Assembly: GCA_003554115.1 (NCBI GenBank) | Contig: PWFE01000101.1 | Span: 1-14,154, forward strand | DNA: 14,154 nt | Reading direction: 5' to 3' | From: Haloferacaceae archaeon | GTDB lineage: Archaea; Halobacteriota; Halobacteria; Halobacteriales; Haloferacaceae | Shown here: positions 1 to 6,426 of the stretch, in pieces | How the letters are laid out: each line of letters opens with the position of its first letter | How positions within the stretch are numbered: position 1 is the first letter of the stretch | The notes under the pieces: generated by a model | The model's database searches: none | What the model saw: only the letters and a program-made list of their open reading frames with translations | What the model was told of the DNA's origin: nothing | Translations under genes and position numbers: made by a program

Positions 1-288
1 GAGACGTACACCTACTGTCCGAACTGCGGGGCCATCGCCTGCACCAGCCACATCAAAACGGAGCGGCTGGAAGGCGAGCCGGTCTGTACGGGGTGTGCGG
101 TGACGGAACGGTTCGCGCTGAAGACGAAGTACTTCTACGACGAGGAGAATCTCGAAGCGTTCCGCGAGGAGTACGCCGCGATGCCGCTTCACGAGAAGGC
201 GATGGAGAACAAGTGGCTGGCCGGGGGAAGCGTTGTCGCGACGCTGCTGGTCGTCGTCGGACTACTCGCCGCCGTTGGTGCGATGTAG
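1..288 (+). CDS. C-terminal part of zinc-ribbon, membrane-anchored protein (possibly restriction-endonuclease-like)
   Basis: An open frame enters from the left edge and ends with TAG at 286-288, giving the last 95 residues. Visible residues 6-9 are CPNC, followed by C14 and CTGC at 29-32, which looks like a treble-clef or zinc-ribbon module. Residues about 44-72 are charged and probably helical (FYDEEN, LEAFREEYAAM). Residues 74-95 are a hydrophobic segment ending at the C-terminus, consistent with a tail anchor. From memory, similar C-termini occur on haloarchaeal proteins annotated as restriction endonuclease (Mrr-like), but the catalytic part lies outside the window, so this assignment is tentative. 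The frame and stop are clear; the function is not. Confidence 0.7.
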   Translation, partial: ETYTYCPNCGAIACTSHIKTERLEGEPVCTGCAVTERFALKTKYFYDEENLEAFREEYAAMPLHEKAMENKWLAGGSVVATLLVVVGLLAAVGAM

Positions 289-351
289 TATTGTTTTGAT
301 TATTTGAATAAAAACCACTATCGATTTCGTGGTCTGGTTCTAAACGGCCAT

Positions 352-654
352 ATGGAATACGAAGTTGGGAGTGACGAATCGGTGAGTACAGCTGTTGTCC
401 GTGCCGTAAGTGCTGTCGATGGACGGAAACCCAGTTCGCTTCCACCGCTAACGCGTGTTCTCGATCCGGACGCGCTTGATGCACTCTTTGACTCACACGC
501 TAACGGTGAACCGCGAGCTGGTGGCCGACTCTCGTTCATATATAGCCGCTGCCGTATCACCCTCGACAACGGCGAGTTTCTCACCATTCAGCCCCTCAAA
601 AACCACCCACGGGCTACCAGCGATCGAGAGTCCAGCTGTATTGACCGGCGATGA
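352..654 (+). CDS. HalOD1 output-domain protein (copy A)
   Basis: A 100-residue protein. It carries the HalOD1 signature: a helix (STAVVRAVSAVDG), then LPPL...LDPDALDALF, then a beta hairpin SFIYSRCRITLDNGEFLTIQPL. HalOD1 is a haloarchaea-specific output domain found alone or fused to response-regulator and sensor modules; its molecular role is not established. ATG 352 was chosen over the upstream TTG at 304 because the domain begins right after it. An AT-rich TATA-like box (about 302-313) lies roughly 40 nt upstream. The tail after the last strand is about 18 residues longer than in copy B (2767-3069) and looks unstructured. It is convergent with the TrmB gene at 690-1490, 35 bp away. Confidence 0.75.
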   Translation: MEYEVGSDESVSTAVVRAVSAVDGRKPSSLPPLTRVLDPDALDALFDSHANGEPRAGGRLSFIYSRCRITLDNGEFLTIQPLKNHPRATSDRESSCIDRR

Positions 655-689
655 AGTGGACTACTGCTGTGGTTCGTTACGTGTAACTA

Positions 690-1490
690 CTATTGAGGGT
701 CACGAGCGGGAATCAGTCCTTGGGCCATGAGCCGCCGGGCGATCACGACGAGGCCATTACCGAACCCCTCCCCGAAGATAGCTTGCTCTTCCTTCGTGTC
801 GGGCATGATTGAACTCACTAAGATCGTTGAGCGGTCGATCAAGAGGAGTCGCCCGATTGCCGTGTCATCTTCTTCCGTGTATTCGCCGTGTAACCATTCC
901 AGTCCGGAGACGAACGTTGTTGCGTCCGGCACAGCCGCTTGCACTTGGTCTTGGAGTGGTTCGGTCAATGTTCCAATAATCAAATCGATTCCGTCATCGA
1001 CTTCGTTGAGGGTCTCGACGAGATCCTCAGTCAAGAGTGATTCGTCGCCGATCACGAGTACGATTTCGTTTGTGGCTTTCTCGATGAGCTGATCCGTCCT
1101 GTTTTCGATAGCGTCCTGTCCGGCCATCGCCCAAATCTGCTGGACGGGGGATTCATCACCCTCGTCGACGACGTCGACTGTATCGAGGGCGTCGTGCAGC
1201 CGTTCGACGCGCTCCTCGTACTGATCGCGGAGCGTTTCGGTCGCCTCCTCGAGTGGGACCGCGCGAAATTGCTGTGGGCTCGAATGTTGGATTTCAACTA
1301 GCCCTTGGGCCTCAAGGACTCGGATCGCATCGTATACCCGCGTCCGAGGGACCTCAGTGAGTTCACTCAGTTTCTTTGCAGTCCCCGTATTGAGACGTGA
1401 TAATCCAACGAAGCATCTGGCCTCGTATTCTTTCAAGCCGAGTTGCTGGAGTACCTCGATCGCTTCTTCCACGTTTTCTGGTGTATCCAT
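690..1490 (-). CDS. TrmB-family transcriptional regulator (copy A)
   Basis: A 266-residue protein. Residues about 8-78 form a TrmB-type winged helix: LQQLGLKEYEARCFVGL, then a recognition helix region TEVPRTRVYDAIRVLEAQGL and a wing ending SSPQQFRAV. Residues about 80-110 look like a coiled-coil helix, and the rest is an effector/regulatory alpha-beta domain (VLVIGDESLLTEDL, GRLLLIDRSTILVSS, FGNGLVVIARRL). TrmB proteins are DNA-binding repressors or activators, several of them sugar-responsive; the ligand here cannot be read. ATG 1490 was chosen; the frame also offers TTG at 1499. Copy B at 1882-2679 has the same recognition-helix sequence EVPRTRVYDAI. The upstream region carries TCCCGGGA palindromes starting 12 bp from the ATG, a likely autoregulatory operator. 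Confidence 0.87.
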   Translation of the reverse strand: MDTPENVEEAIEVLQQLGLKEYEARCFVGLSRLNTGTAKKLSELTEVPRTRVYDAIRVLEAQGLVEIQHSSPQQFRAVPLEEATETLRDQYEERVERLHDALDTVDVVDEGDESPVQQIWAMAGQDAIENRTDQLIEKATNEIVLVIGDESLLTEDLVETLNEVDDGIDLIIGTLTEPLQDQVQAAVPDATTFVSGLEWLHGEYTEEDDTAIGRLLLIDRSTILVSSIMPDTKEEQAIFGEGFGNGLVVIARRLMAQGLIPARDPQ

Positions 1491-1500
1491 GTGTCCCAAC

Positions 1501-1580
1501 CTCCCGGGGACTCCCGGGACTTTCCTGCAGATTGCCTCCCGGGACGGATAGGTATTGTCACTCCCGATATGACGGGGAGT
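1501..1580 (-). promoter_or_regulatory. Palindromic TCCCGGGA array upstream of TrmB copy A
   Basis: Perfect TCCCGGGA palindromes lie at 1512-1519 and 1537-1544, with a one-mismatch copy TCCCGGGG at 1502-1509. A split version, ACTCCCG (1560-1566) then six bases then CGGGGAGT (1573-1580), lies further upstream. The first two centres are 10 bp apart, one helical turn, and the third is 25 bp on. They sit 12-90 bp upstream of ATG 1490. A weak TATA-like stretch (AATACCTAT on the minus strand, about 1549-1557) lies between the third and the split copy. This fits operator sites, most simply for the adjacent TrmB protein itself. The role is inferred; the repeats are directly visible. Confidence 0.55.
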
Positions 1581-1713
1581 ATCGACCCGAACAGTAATCT
1601 TTGGGCTCAGCTATGTAACCTGCAATTGAGTGGTGACTGGCAAATCTATTTGTAATTCTTTGAGTGACTACAAGATTGTAAGCTCTTTACGGTACTCTAA
1701 CCCGGCGGAATAG

Positions 1714-1733
1714 CGAGTTAAGAAAATAACTCG
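1714..1733. repeat. Inverted repeat CGAGTTA-N6-TAACTCG
   Basis: Perfect 7-bp arms at 1714-1720 and 1727-1733 are separated by AGAAAA and followed by TTTAATCAC. It lies in the AT-rich part of the spacer, about 150 bp before the TrmB copy B start. It could be an operator next to a TATA-like TTTAAT or a weak hairpin. Nothing ties it firmly to one gene. Confidence 0.45.
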
Positions 1734-1773
1734 TTTAATCACAAAAGAGATAATGGGATGGGGCACATTCACA

Positions 1774-1875
1774 CTTGCACGCAGGCCAGTTCTGTGTCCC
1801 AACCACCGTACTGCTGCGTGCAAGCCCGGCCGCGCCCTCGCGGAGTGGCTGGGCTCATACTTCCGGAAGTCAGCC
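1774..1875 (+). promoter_or_regulatory. Structured leader or operator region before TrmB copy B
   Basis: Three successive inverted repeats fill this stretch. The first has perfect 11-bp arms CTTGCACGCAG (1774-1784) and CTGCGTGCAAG (1814-1824). The second is CCGCG-CCCT-CGCGG at 1830-1843. The third is GGCTG (1847-1851) pairing with CAGCC (1871-1875), enclosing the perfect palindrome ACTTCCGGAAGT (1859-1870). The frame is open from ATG 1753, but the encoded 43 residues are basic and have no counterpart in copy A, so this is probably an untranslated leader or an operator cluster. It may fold as RNA or bind the TrmB dimer; the two cannot be told apart from sequence. Confidence 0.45.
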
Positions 1876-1881
1876 AGACCG

Positions 1882-2679
1882 ATGAACGATGATCCAACTG
1901 AAGACCCTCAGTCCGCCGCCATCGAGCAGCTCGAACGATTCGGGTTGAGTGCGTACGGTGCGCGGACGTTCGTGGCACTTGCGAGTCTGGGGACGGGGAC
2001 GGCCAGGGACGTGAGTCAGGTGTCAGAGGTGCCACGTACTCGGGTCTATGATGCGATCGACGAACTACACGAACGGGGCCTCGTCGACGTTCAGCAATCG
2101 TCGCCCAAGCAGTTCTGGGCGATCTCGGCCGAAACCGCGAGCCGATCGTTCGAACACGAACTCCAGCACCGCACGGAGGTCCTGCGGACGGCGCTGAGTG
2201 AACTCGAACCCGTCGAACGACGAGCCGAACAACGAGGCGTCTGGACGGTCGATGGCCAGTCAGCAGTCACCGAGCGAGTCAGGGAGTTCTTCGCGAGCGC
2301 AGAGGAAGAAATCGTCTACATGACTGTCGAGGACCTCCTCACCGACGACCTGATCGATGAGTTGAGTAAGGCCGCAGAGCGCGGTGTCTCCATCAAGCTT
2401 GGCGGCGTTTCAGCAGATGTTCAAGAGCGTATCCAGGACGACATCCCCGGTGCGACGATGTTCGAATCGCTATGGGTCTGGTCGGATACGTCGGCAGGAC
2501 GACTCATGATGATTGACGGACGAAAAACGCTCGTGAGTGCACTCGTCAACGGCACAGACGCATCTCCATCTGACCCACGATCGGAAACCGCCATCTGGGG
2601 CGAGGGTGACACGAATAGTCTCGTTGTCGTGCTGAAGGCGATTTTCACATGGCGACTAGACTCAGAGAACCCGTACTAA
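1882..2679 (+). CDS. TrmB-family transcriptional regulator (copy B)
   Basis: A 265-residue protein paralogous to the one at 690-1490. The winged helix spans about residues 12-82 (LERFGLSAYGARTFVALASL, EVPRTRVYDAIDELHERGL, wing SSPKQFWAIS). A helical linker follows (about 85-120), then an effector domain with MTVEDLLTDDLIDEL, GRLMMIDGRKTLVSALV and NSLVVVLKAIFTW. ATG 1882 was chosen because it matches the N-terminal length of copy A; ATG 1753 would add a basic, non-homologous stretch over clear inverted repeats. HalOD1 copy B follows in the same direction after 87 bp. It probably represses or activates linked or unlinked genes; target and ligand are unknown. Confidence 0.87.
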   Translation: MNDDPTEDPQSAAIEQLERFGLSAYGARTFVALASLGTGTARDVSQVSEVPRTRVYDAIDELHERGLVDVQQSSPKQFWAISAETASRSFEHELQHRTEVLRTALSELEPVERRAEQRGVWTVDGQSAVTERVREFFASAEEEIVYMTVEDLLTDDLIDELSKAAERGVSIKLGGVSADVQERIQDDIPGATMFESLWVWSDTSAGRLMMIDGRKTLVSALVNGTDASPSDPRSETAIWGEGDTNSLVVVLKAIFTWRLDSENPY

Positions 2680-2766
2680 TGGAAAACCAACGAATACTCA
2701 CCGAATGAAATGTTCACATGAATCACGTGTCCTCTCAGACCGAACCATCTGTTGGTGGTATCAAAT

Positions 2767-3069
2767 ATGACTAAGTCGAATCCATCTCCTGATACAGATA
2801 ATACGATTCAGACCGAATTTGACTGGGACTCAGTAGCACCAAGTACTGCCGTTATCGAGACGGTATCCATCGCATCGAACATGGATCCGTCTACAATCGA
2901 GCCCCTGTACGGATCCGTCGACCCGGACGCCTTAGACACACTCATTCGATCAAATGGGACACGCTCTGCTGATAACGCCACCACCGTCTCATTCACGTTC
3001 GTAGAGTATGAGGTGAGAGTTCGGAGTAACGGCACTGTCGCCGTTCGCCCTATCGAAGAAGATGGGTGA
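2767..3069 (+). CDS. HalOD1 output-domain protein (copy B)
   Basis: A 100-residue protein with the HalOD1 pattern: STAVIETVSIASNMDPS, then IEPLYGSVDPDALDTLI, then strands VSFTFVEYEVRVRSNGTVAVRPI. ATG 2767 was chosen over the in-frame TTG 2752. The first 20 residues are polar and probably disordered. It lies 87 bp downstream of TrmB copy B on the same strand, so co-transcription is possible. It ends 82 bp from the convergent gene at 3152. The family is common in haloarchaea and is thought to be a signalling output domain; no further role can be read here. Confidence 0.8.
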   Translation: MTKSNPSPDTDNTIQTEFDWDSVAPSTAVIETVSIASNMDPSTIEPLYGSVDPDALDTLIRSNGTRSADNATTVSFTFVEYEVRVRSNGTVAVRPIEEDG

Positions 3070-3151
3070 TACTGCGTCGTCGGTGCAGGGACTAGATGAA
3101 TCACCGTCTCAGCCGATACTCAACGGCCGACTGACAGGGTACGCTGGAGAA

Positions 3152-3535
3152 TTATGAATCAGGAGATGTCTGGACCACTTCCGTGGGAAGGGCATCTAAT
3201 ACGGTCTCGATCTGTTCGTCGGACTGGTATCGAACGATATTGCTTTCTTGATCGTACTGGATGATCCCGTGCTCGTCTAACTTGGGCAAATGATTGTGGA
3301 TCAGCTGGATCGAGAGTTGATCTCGGTCAGTACGCTCTTCGGTCATAGGAGCCGATCCACCGTCGTGTAGCTGCTCAACGAGATCCTCTACTGTTGCCTT
3401 TCCAGTGGTCTCGTCTCGTAATTGGTGAATGATTCTTCGGCGCTGTCTATCCGAGATGAGCTCAAGATATGTATCGAGATGAGTGGCACCCATAATACCA
3501 TATAATACTGGGCTGGCCTCATGAAGCGGTGACAT
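3152..3535 (-). CDS. Winged-helix protein, DUF7344-like
   Basis: A 127-residue protein. Residues about 26-39 (LISDRQRRRIIHQL) begin a helix-turn-helix typical of the haloarchaeal DUF7344 / ArsR-like group. A helix LIHNHLPKLDEHGII and a wing (YDQESNIVRYQ) follow. These proteins are small putative DNA-binding regulators; targets are unknown. A strong AT-rich element TTAATTAAAAAT (minus strand, 3551-3562) is centred about 22 bp before ATG 3535, which fits a leaderless or near-leaderless transcript and is why this start was preferred. GTG 3547 and ATG 3493 remain possible. Confidence 0.75.
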   Translation of the reverse strand: MSPLHEASPVLYGIMGATHLDTYLELISDRQRRRIIHQLRDETTGKATVEDLVEQLHDGGSAPMTEERTDRDQLSIQLIHNHLPKLDEHGIIQYDQESNIVRYQSDEQIETVLDALPTEVVQTSPDS

Positions 3536-3550
3536 TATCACACTCACCGT

Positions 3551-3562
3551 ATTTTTAATTAA
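3551..3562 (-). promoter_or_regulatory. TATA box for the DUF7344-like gene
   Basis: On the minus strand this reads TTAATTAAAAAT, the most AT-rich block nearby. It sits about 16-27 bp before ATG 3535, the spacing expected for an archaeal TATA box with a transcript starting at or near the start codon. Confidence 0.55.
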
Positions 3563-3599
3563 CCGAGTAACATAGCTACGATTCTAGCGCTACGCTCTT

Positions 3600-4172
3600 C
3601 TATACCGTCTCTGCTAGCAGATCCTTACGGGCGTTCTCCAGCGGGCCGTGGAACTGCCAGCTAGCCCGCTCGAAGGCCTCGTCGGTCGGCCCATCCCACC
3701 GGGGGAACGCGGAGTGACCGCTCACTTTGACTGTCCACTCGGTCGGCTCGTCGAACGGGTTCTCCGTCGGGAGTTCCACGACGTAGAGGTATTCCTCGTC
3801 GCCGTGGATGCCATCGGCCGGATTCTCGACGCCGTGGCCCAGCAGGAACAGCGGCTGGTCGAGATGCTCCATATTGGACGGCTCGAGGAGATCCGCTGGC
3901 TGAGCCGCGTCGATCGTTCGCTCTGGGTCGCCATCCAGATAGAGGTCGACCGTCGAGAGCTTATCGAGGAACACGAAGGTCGCCGCCGTGTAGCCCGGTC
4001 CGCGCTCGGCACGGGTCGCATCGAGCAGCTCTTTCAGCTGTGTGAGATCTCGGAGGACGCTTGCTGGATACCCATCTGAATGCCGGTACACCTGTGCGAC
4101 GCGGACGTCATCAGTTGGGTCGCCGTCCTGGTCGACTCGTTGAACGAATCGGAGTTGACTCCGTGTCGACAT
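3600..4172 (-). CDS. Haloarchaeal hypothetical protein, 190 aa, accessory cluster
   Basis: A 190-residue acidic protein with no domain I can name. Recognisable stretches are RSQLRFVQRVDQDGD near the start, VAQVYRHSDGYPASVLRDL, GPGYTAATFVFLDKLSTVDL, and a C-terminal part rich in aromatic residues (SAFPRWDGPTDEAFERASWQF). There is no signal peptide or membrane segment. From memory, close relatives are widespread in haloarchaeal genomes and plasmids as hypothetical proteins. ATG 4172 was chosen; the open frame upstream of it runs over a hairpin (4192-4216) and is not protein-like. It lies 61 bp downstream of the broken HNH gene on the same strand and is last of the minus-strand run. A weak GGAG lies about 7 nt before the ATG. 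Confidence 0.75.
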   Translation of the reverse strand: MSTRSQLRFVQRVDQDGDPTDDVRVAQVYRHSDGYPASVLRDLTQLKELLDATRAERGPGYTAATFVFLDKLSTVDLYLDGDPERTIDAAQPADLLEPSNMEHLDQPLFLLGHGVENPADGIHGDEEYLYVVELPTENPFDEPTEWTVKVSGHSAFPRWDGPTDEAFERASWQFHGPLENARKDLLAETV

Positions 4173-4191
4173 CGATACTCTCCGGCGCGTG

Positions 4192-4224
4192 TGCGCCGGC
4201 GCCCCTCGCCGGCGCAAAAACAAC
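4192..4224 (-). ncRNA. Leader hairpin, copy 1 (T-tract plus GC stem-loop)
   Basis: On the minus strand: GTTGTTTTT, then stem TGCGCCGGC, loop GAGGGGC, stem GCCGGCGCA. The arms (4192-4200 and 4208-4216) are perfect over 9 bp. It lies 19 bp upstream of ATG 4172 and 9 bp after the HNH stop codon. It has the same plan as four others at 5529, 6006, 6970 and 7459. Whether it acts as RNA or DNA is not known. Confidence 0.6.
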
Positions 4225-4233
4225 TTCTTCCGT

Positions 4234-5453
4234 TCACTCAGACGGTGGAAGTGGTTGAATCGGGAGCTGTTCGAGTTGTCTGTGACAGCCCGCACAGACC
4301 GTCAGTAAATTCTGCTGTACGTCGGCGTCTTCGAGTTCTTGACCGGACGCTTCGGCGAACTCTGACCGCGGGATTCGATGATGGACGTGGAGATCCATTC
4401 CGTGTTCGTCCTGATGCCGTTCGCGAGCCATCCCACACCAAACGCACTGTTCGTCGTCCCGGCGGATGATTTCTTCGCGCTTGATGTGCCAATTCTCGCC
4501 GAACCGTTGCGTGGGACGGAGGGTCTTTCGCAGGAGGTACTCCTCCAGTACTTGTTGATCAGTCGCTCGGAGTGCCGCTTCCCACGATGAGAAGATTCGC
4601 AGGATTGGAACAGGCGAACAGGATCCATGTTTCCGAACGTCTGTTGTCGTTGGTGGACGCCCCAACCGCTTGTAGAGGGTCCGTAGCTCCTTACAGGCTC
4701 CTCCTCGGTGAAGGGATCCGGTTGGTTTAGGGAGGCTCCAACCGATTGAAGCGCAGCATTCCACGACCCAAACCTCCGCCTGTAGGGTTCGGGGCTGTAT
4801 TCCCCATACCCGATCATATCCCGCTTGCGAGGGGTTCGATCCAGCTCATCCATGAGCCGTTTGAGTTCCGTCTGAAGCTCAGTTCGAGACAGCGCATCCG
4901 GCTGGTTTGAGTCATATCCCGCGGCTTCCAGCGCATCGTTCCAGCTACCGAACTCCGATAGGTACACCCAGCTACTGAACGTCCCTTCTTCATCCATTTC
5001 AGCAGCGGTCGGCGACGAACCAAGTCGGCTCCCGAGACGCCGTAACTCGGATAGGAGATCGTGACGGTCCAGTTTCCACTGTATTGTAGGCTGATGATCC
5101 GCTTTCCGTAAAGCTTCGTTCCAGCTGCCGAATCGATTCTGATACGTCGTTACGCTGTACTTCCCCTGCTGCTCCATATCCCGCTGGCGCGGTGTCCTAT
5201 CCAGATTTTCGGCTAGTCGATTAAGTTCCTCCAGTAGCTCTCGGTCTTCAATATTCGCTGTGCTACTGTGCTCCGGTTCCAGCCCTGCTTCCTCTACAGC
5301 GTTGTTCCAGCTCTCGAACCGGTCTTGATACGTCGTCCGCGAGTAGGAGCTCAATTCGTCTATTTCACGGAGTGAGGGCGGCCGACCGAGTTGATCCGCT
5401 ATGGATTGTAGTTCCTTAATGAGTTTCTCAGCAGGAATACGATTCGGACTCAT
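4234..5453 (-). pseudogene. HNH endonuclease with homing-endonuclease-associated repeats, frameshifted
   Basis: From ATG 5453 (GGTGA ribosome site 4 nt upstream) the first frame encodes four repeats of about 50 residues with the pattern L..LGR.P...DM...G.YS...Y...FGSWN.AL..AG, matching the HNH_repeat family (homing endonuclease associated repeat). The frame then shifts near 4697-4708 at GAGGAGGAGCC. The other frame continues a fifth repeat (KELRTLYKRLGRPP, SSWEAALRA) and an HNH nuclease: CVWC, LHVHHRIP, NLLTVCAGCHR, ending at 4234. Restoring one G gives a continuous protein, so the ancestral gene is clear. The disruption is a deletion or a sequencing error; no slippery sequence supports programmed shifting. 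Catalytic His, Asn and the four zinc cysteines are intact after the shift. It looks more AT-rich than its neighbours, suggesting later acquisition. A TATA-like TTTCATATAC lies at 5501-5510. Confidence 0.82.
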
Positions 5454-5500
5454 GTTCTCACCGGTGGCTTCGCCAATCGCGGACGGATTTACCCATCTTG

Positions 5501-5510
5501 GTATATGAAA
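5501..5510 (-). promoter_or_regulatory. TATA-like box upstream of the HNH gene
   Basis: On the minus strand this reads TTTCATATAC, ending about 47 bp before ATG 5453. A transcript starting about 25 bp downstream would have a leader of roughly 25 nt containing the GGTGA ribosome site. It would place hairpin copy 2 outside the HNH transcript, so the HNH gene may be expressed independently of the cluster. Confidence 0.4.
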
Positions 5511-5528
5511 TTCAGCACCCAAACTGGA

Positions 5529-5559
5529 TCGCCGGTACCTCTCACCGGCGCAGAAACAA
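5529..5559 (-). ncRNA. Leader hairpin, copy 2
   Basis: On the minus strand: GTTGTTTCTG, then stem CGCCGGT, loop GAGAGGT, stem ACCGGCG. The arms (5529-5535 and 5543-5549) are perfect. It follows the gene ending at 5589. Unlike copies 1, 3 and 5 it is 75 bp from the next ATG (5453) and lies upstream of that gene's TATA-like box. Confidence 0.55.
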
Positions 5560-5588
5560 CATCACGAGTTGGCGATACTCGAACTTCG

Positions 5589-5984
5589 CTACGCCAGGTG
5601 CGACACCTCTGATGGTTCTTCGACGTCGTCAAACTCACCGCGCTCGACAGGCTCCCAATCCTCTCCTGGCTCTGGACTCCACCAGTCGACCTCGTAGGCG
5701 CCCGGTGCGCCGAGGATCTTCCCCCTTGCCGACCCATCAGGCAGGTCGCGACGCAGTTTGTCGTCGACGTGGAGGTTCCAGGTCGTGGTAGAATCGAAGC
5801 AGGCGAGCACGGCCTCCTCGTAGCCGCGCGTCTCTCGGGAATCCTGGAGTTCGACTTGGGTGTTGCAGTTCTTGCAGAACACCCCCTCGAAGGGGATGTG
5901 AGTGAAGACCTCCTGCCCGCAGACGGGACACCAGAGGAACTCGAACAGTGCCTCACTGTGTCGGTCAAGTACTTCGAGACTCAT
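5589..5984 (-). CDS. Small zinc-ribbon hypothetical protein (CxxC..CxxC), 131 aa
   Basis: A 131-residue acidic protein. C19PVC22 and C37KNC40 form a zinc ribbon (FLWCPVCGQEVF, GVFCKNCNTQVEL). The rest is conserved-looking (FDSTTTWNLHVDDKLRRDLP, EVDWWSPEPGEDWEPVERGEFDDVEE). There is no membrane segment. A zinc-ribbon protein of this size could bind nucleic acid or a partner protein; I do not recognise a specific function. ATG 5984 was chosen over an upstream frame extension (to 6053) because it has GGTGA 8 nt upstream and the extension overlaps the hairpin at 6006-6028. From memory it resembles a haloarchaea-only DUF family that travels with the gene at 6058-6423. Confidence 0.8.
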   Translation of the reverse strand: MSLEVLDRHSEALFEFLWCPVCGQEVFTHIPFEGVFCKNCNTQVELQDSRETRGYEEAVLACFDSTTTWNLHVDDKLRRDLPDGSARGKILGAPGAYEVDWWSPEPGEDWEPVERGEFDDVEEPSEVSHLA

Positions 5985-6005
5985 TGGTTGACTCACCCGG
6001 TCGTC

Positions 6006-6040
6006 CCGGGCCACCACCTCGTGCCCGGCCGAAAAACAGC
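6006..6040 (-). ncRNA. Leader hairpin, copy 3
   Basis: On the minus strand: GCTGTTTTTC, then stem CCGGGCAC, loop GAGGTG, stem GTG-G-CCCGG, with one bulged G in the 3' arm three pairs from the loop. It ends 21 bp before ATG 5984 and begins about 18 bp after the stop of the upstream gene. Stem sequence differs from copies 1, 2 and 4 while pairing is kept apart from the bulge, which argues for selection on structure. Confidence 0.55.
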
Positions 6041-6057
6041 GCCCACCGCTCACTCAC

Positions 6058-6423
6058 TCACCGTTCGGGGCCGTAGACGATGCGTGAGGGGGCTTCGTAT
6101 CCACAGTCGGGGCAGTCGTACCACCGCTGGACTTTCGCCCCGTCTGCTGCCTTCTCGCCGACGCGAACGTCGCTGTTCGGACACTCGGGACAACTCAGTT
6201 CGGGCGCTGGCCGTTTCCGGAGCTTGTCACGGAACGCTTTCGCGTCCTTCGTCTCATACCCCCGCGACCACACTGGGTAGCCGTCGACGAGGATTACGCC
6301 ACGCCACTTGTAGCGGTACGAATCCGGTGCTCGGTGTAAGACCGCCCGATCGCCGGTCTCGGTGTTCCGATACGCGAGTGTCGGCGAGCGGCTCTCACGC
6401 TTCCAATTTGTGATCCGGGACAT
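6058..6423 (-). CDS. Small hypothetical protein with C-terminal zinc ribbon, 121 aa
   Basis: A 121-residue basic protein beginning SRITNWKRESRSPTLAYRN. C78PEC81 and C104PDC107 form a zinc ribbon in the C-terminal half (SCPECPNSDVRV, YDCPDCGYEAPSRIVYGPER). The N-terminal half (AVLHRAPDSYRYKWRGVIL, GYPVWSRGYETKDAKAFRDKL) is probably an alpha-beta fold. It is more basic than most haloarchaeal proteins, which would suit nucleic-acid binding; this is inference. ATG 6423 lies 3 bp after the stop of the gene at 6427-6918, so the two are translated from one mRNA and probably coupled. No own hairpin or promoter is seen. Confidence 0.8.
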   Translation of the reverse strand: MSRITNWKRESRSPTLAYRNTETGDRAVLHRAPDSYRYKWRGVILVDGYPVWSRGYETKDAKAFRDKLRKRPAPELSCPECPNSDVRVGEKAADGAKVQRWYDCPDCGYEAPSRIVYGPER

Positions 6424-6426
6424 CTG

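Noticed and set aside
1825..1880. tRNA-like stem-loops before TrmB copy B
   Set aside because: The stems cannot be arranged into a cloverleaf with a T-loop GTTCRA motif and a 7-bp acceptor stem.
1753..1881. N-terminal extension of TrmB copy B from ATG 1753
   Set aside because: The 43 extra residues are basic, unlike the acidic protein, have no match in the paralogue, and cover a series of inverted repeats.
4192..4224. Hairpin copy 1 as an intrinsic terminator on the plus strand
   Set aside because: On the plus strand the stem is followed by an A-tract, not a T-tract, and no plus-strand gene ends there. On the minus strand the T-tract precedes the stem.
4690..4712. Programmed -1 frameshifting in the HNH gene
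   Set aside because: There is no slippery heptamer; shifting back from GAG would not keep codon-anticodon pairing. A base deletion explains the data better.
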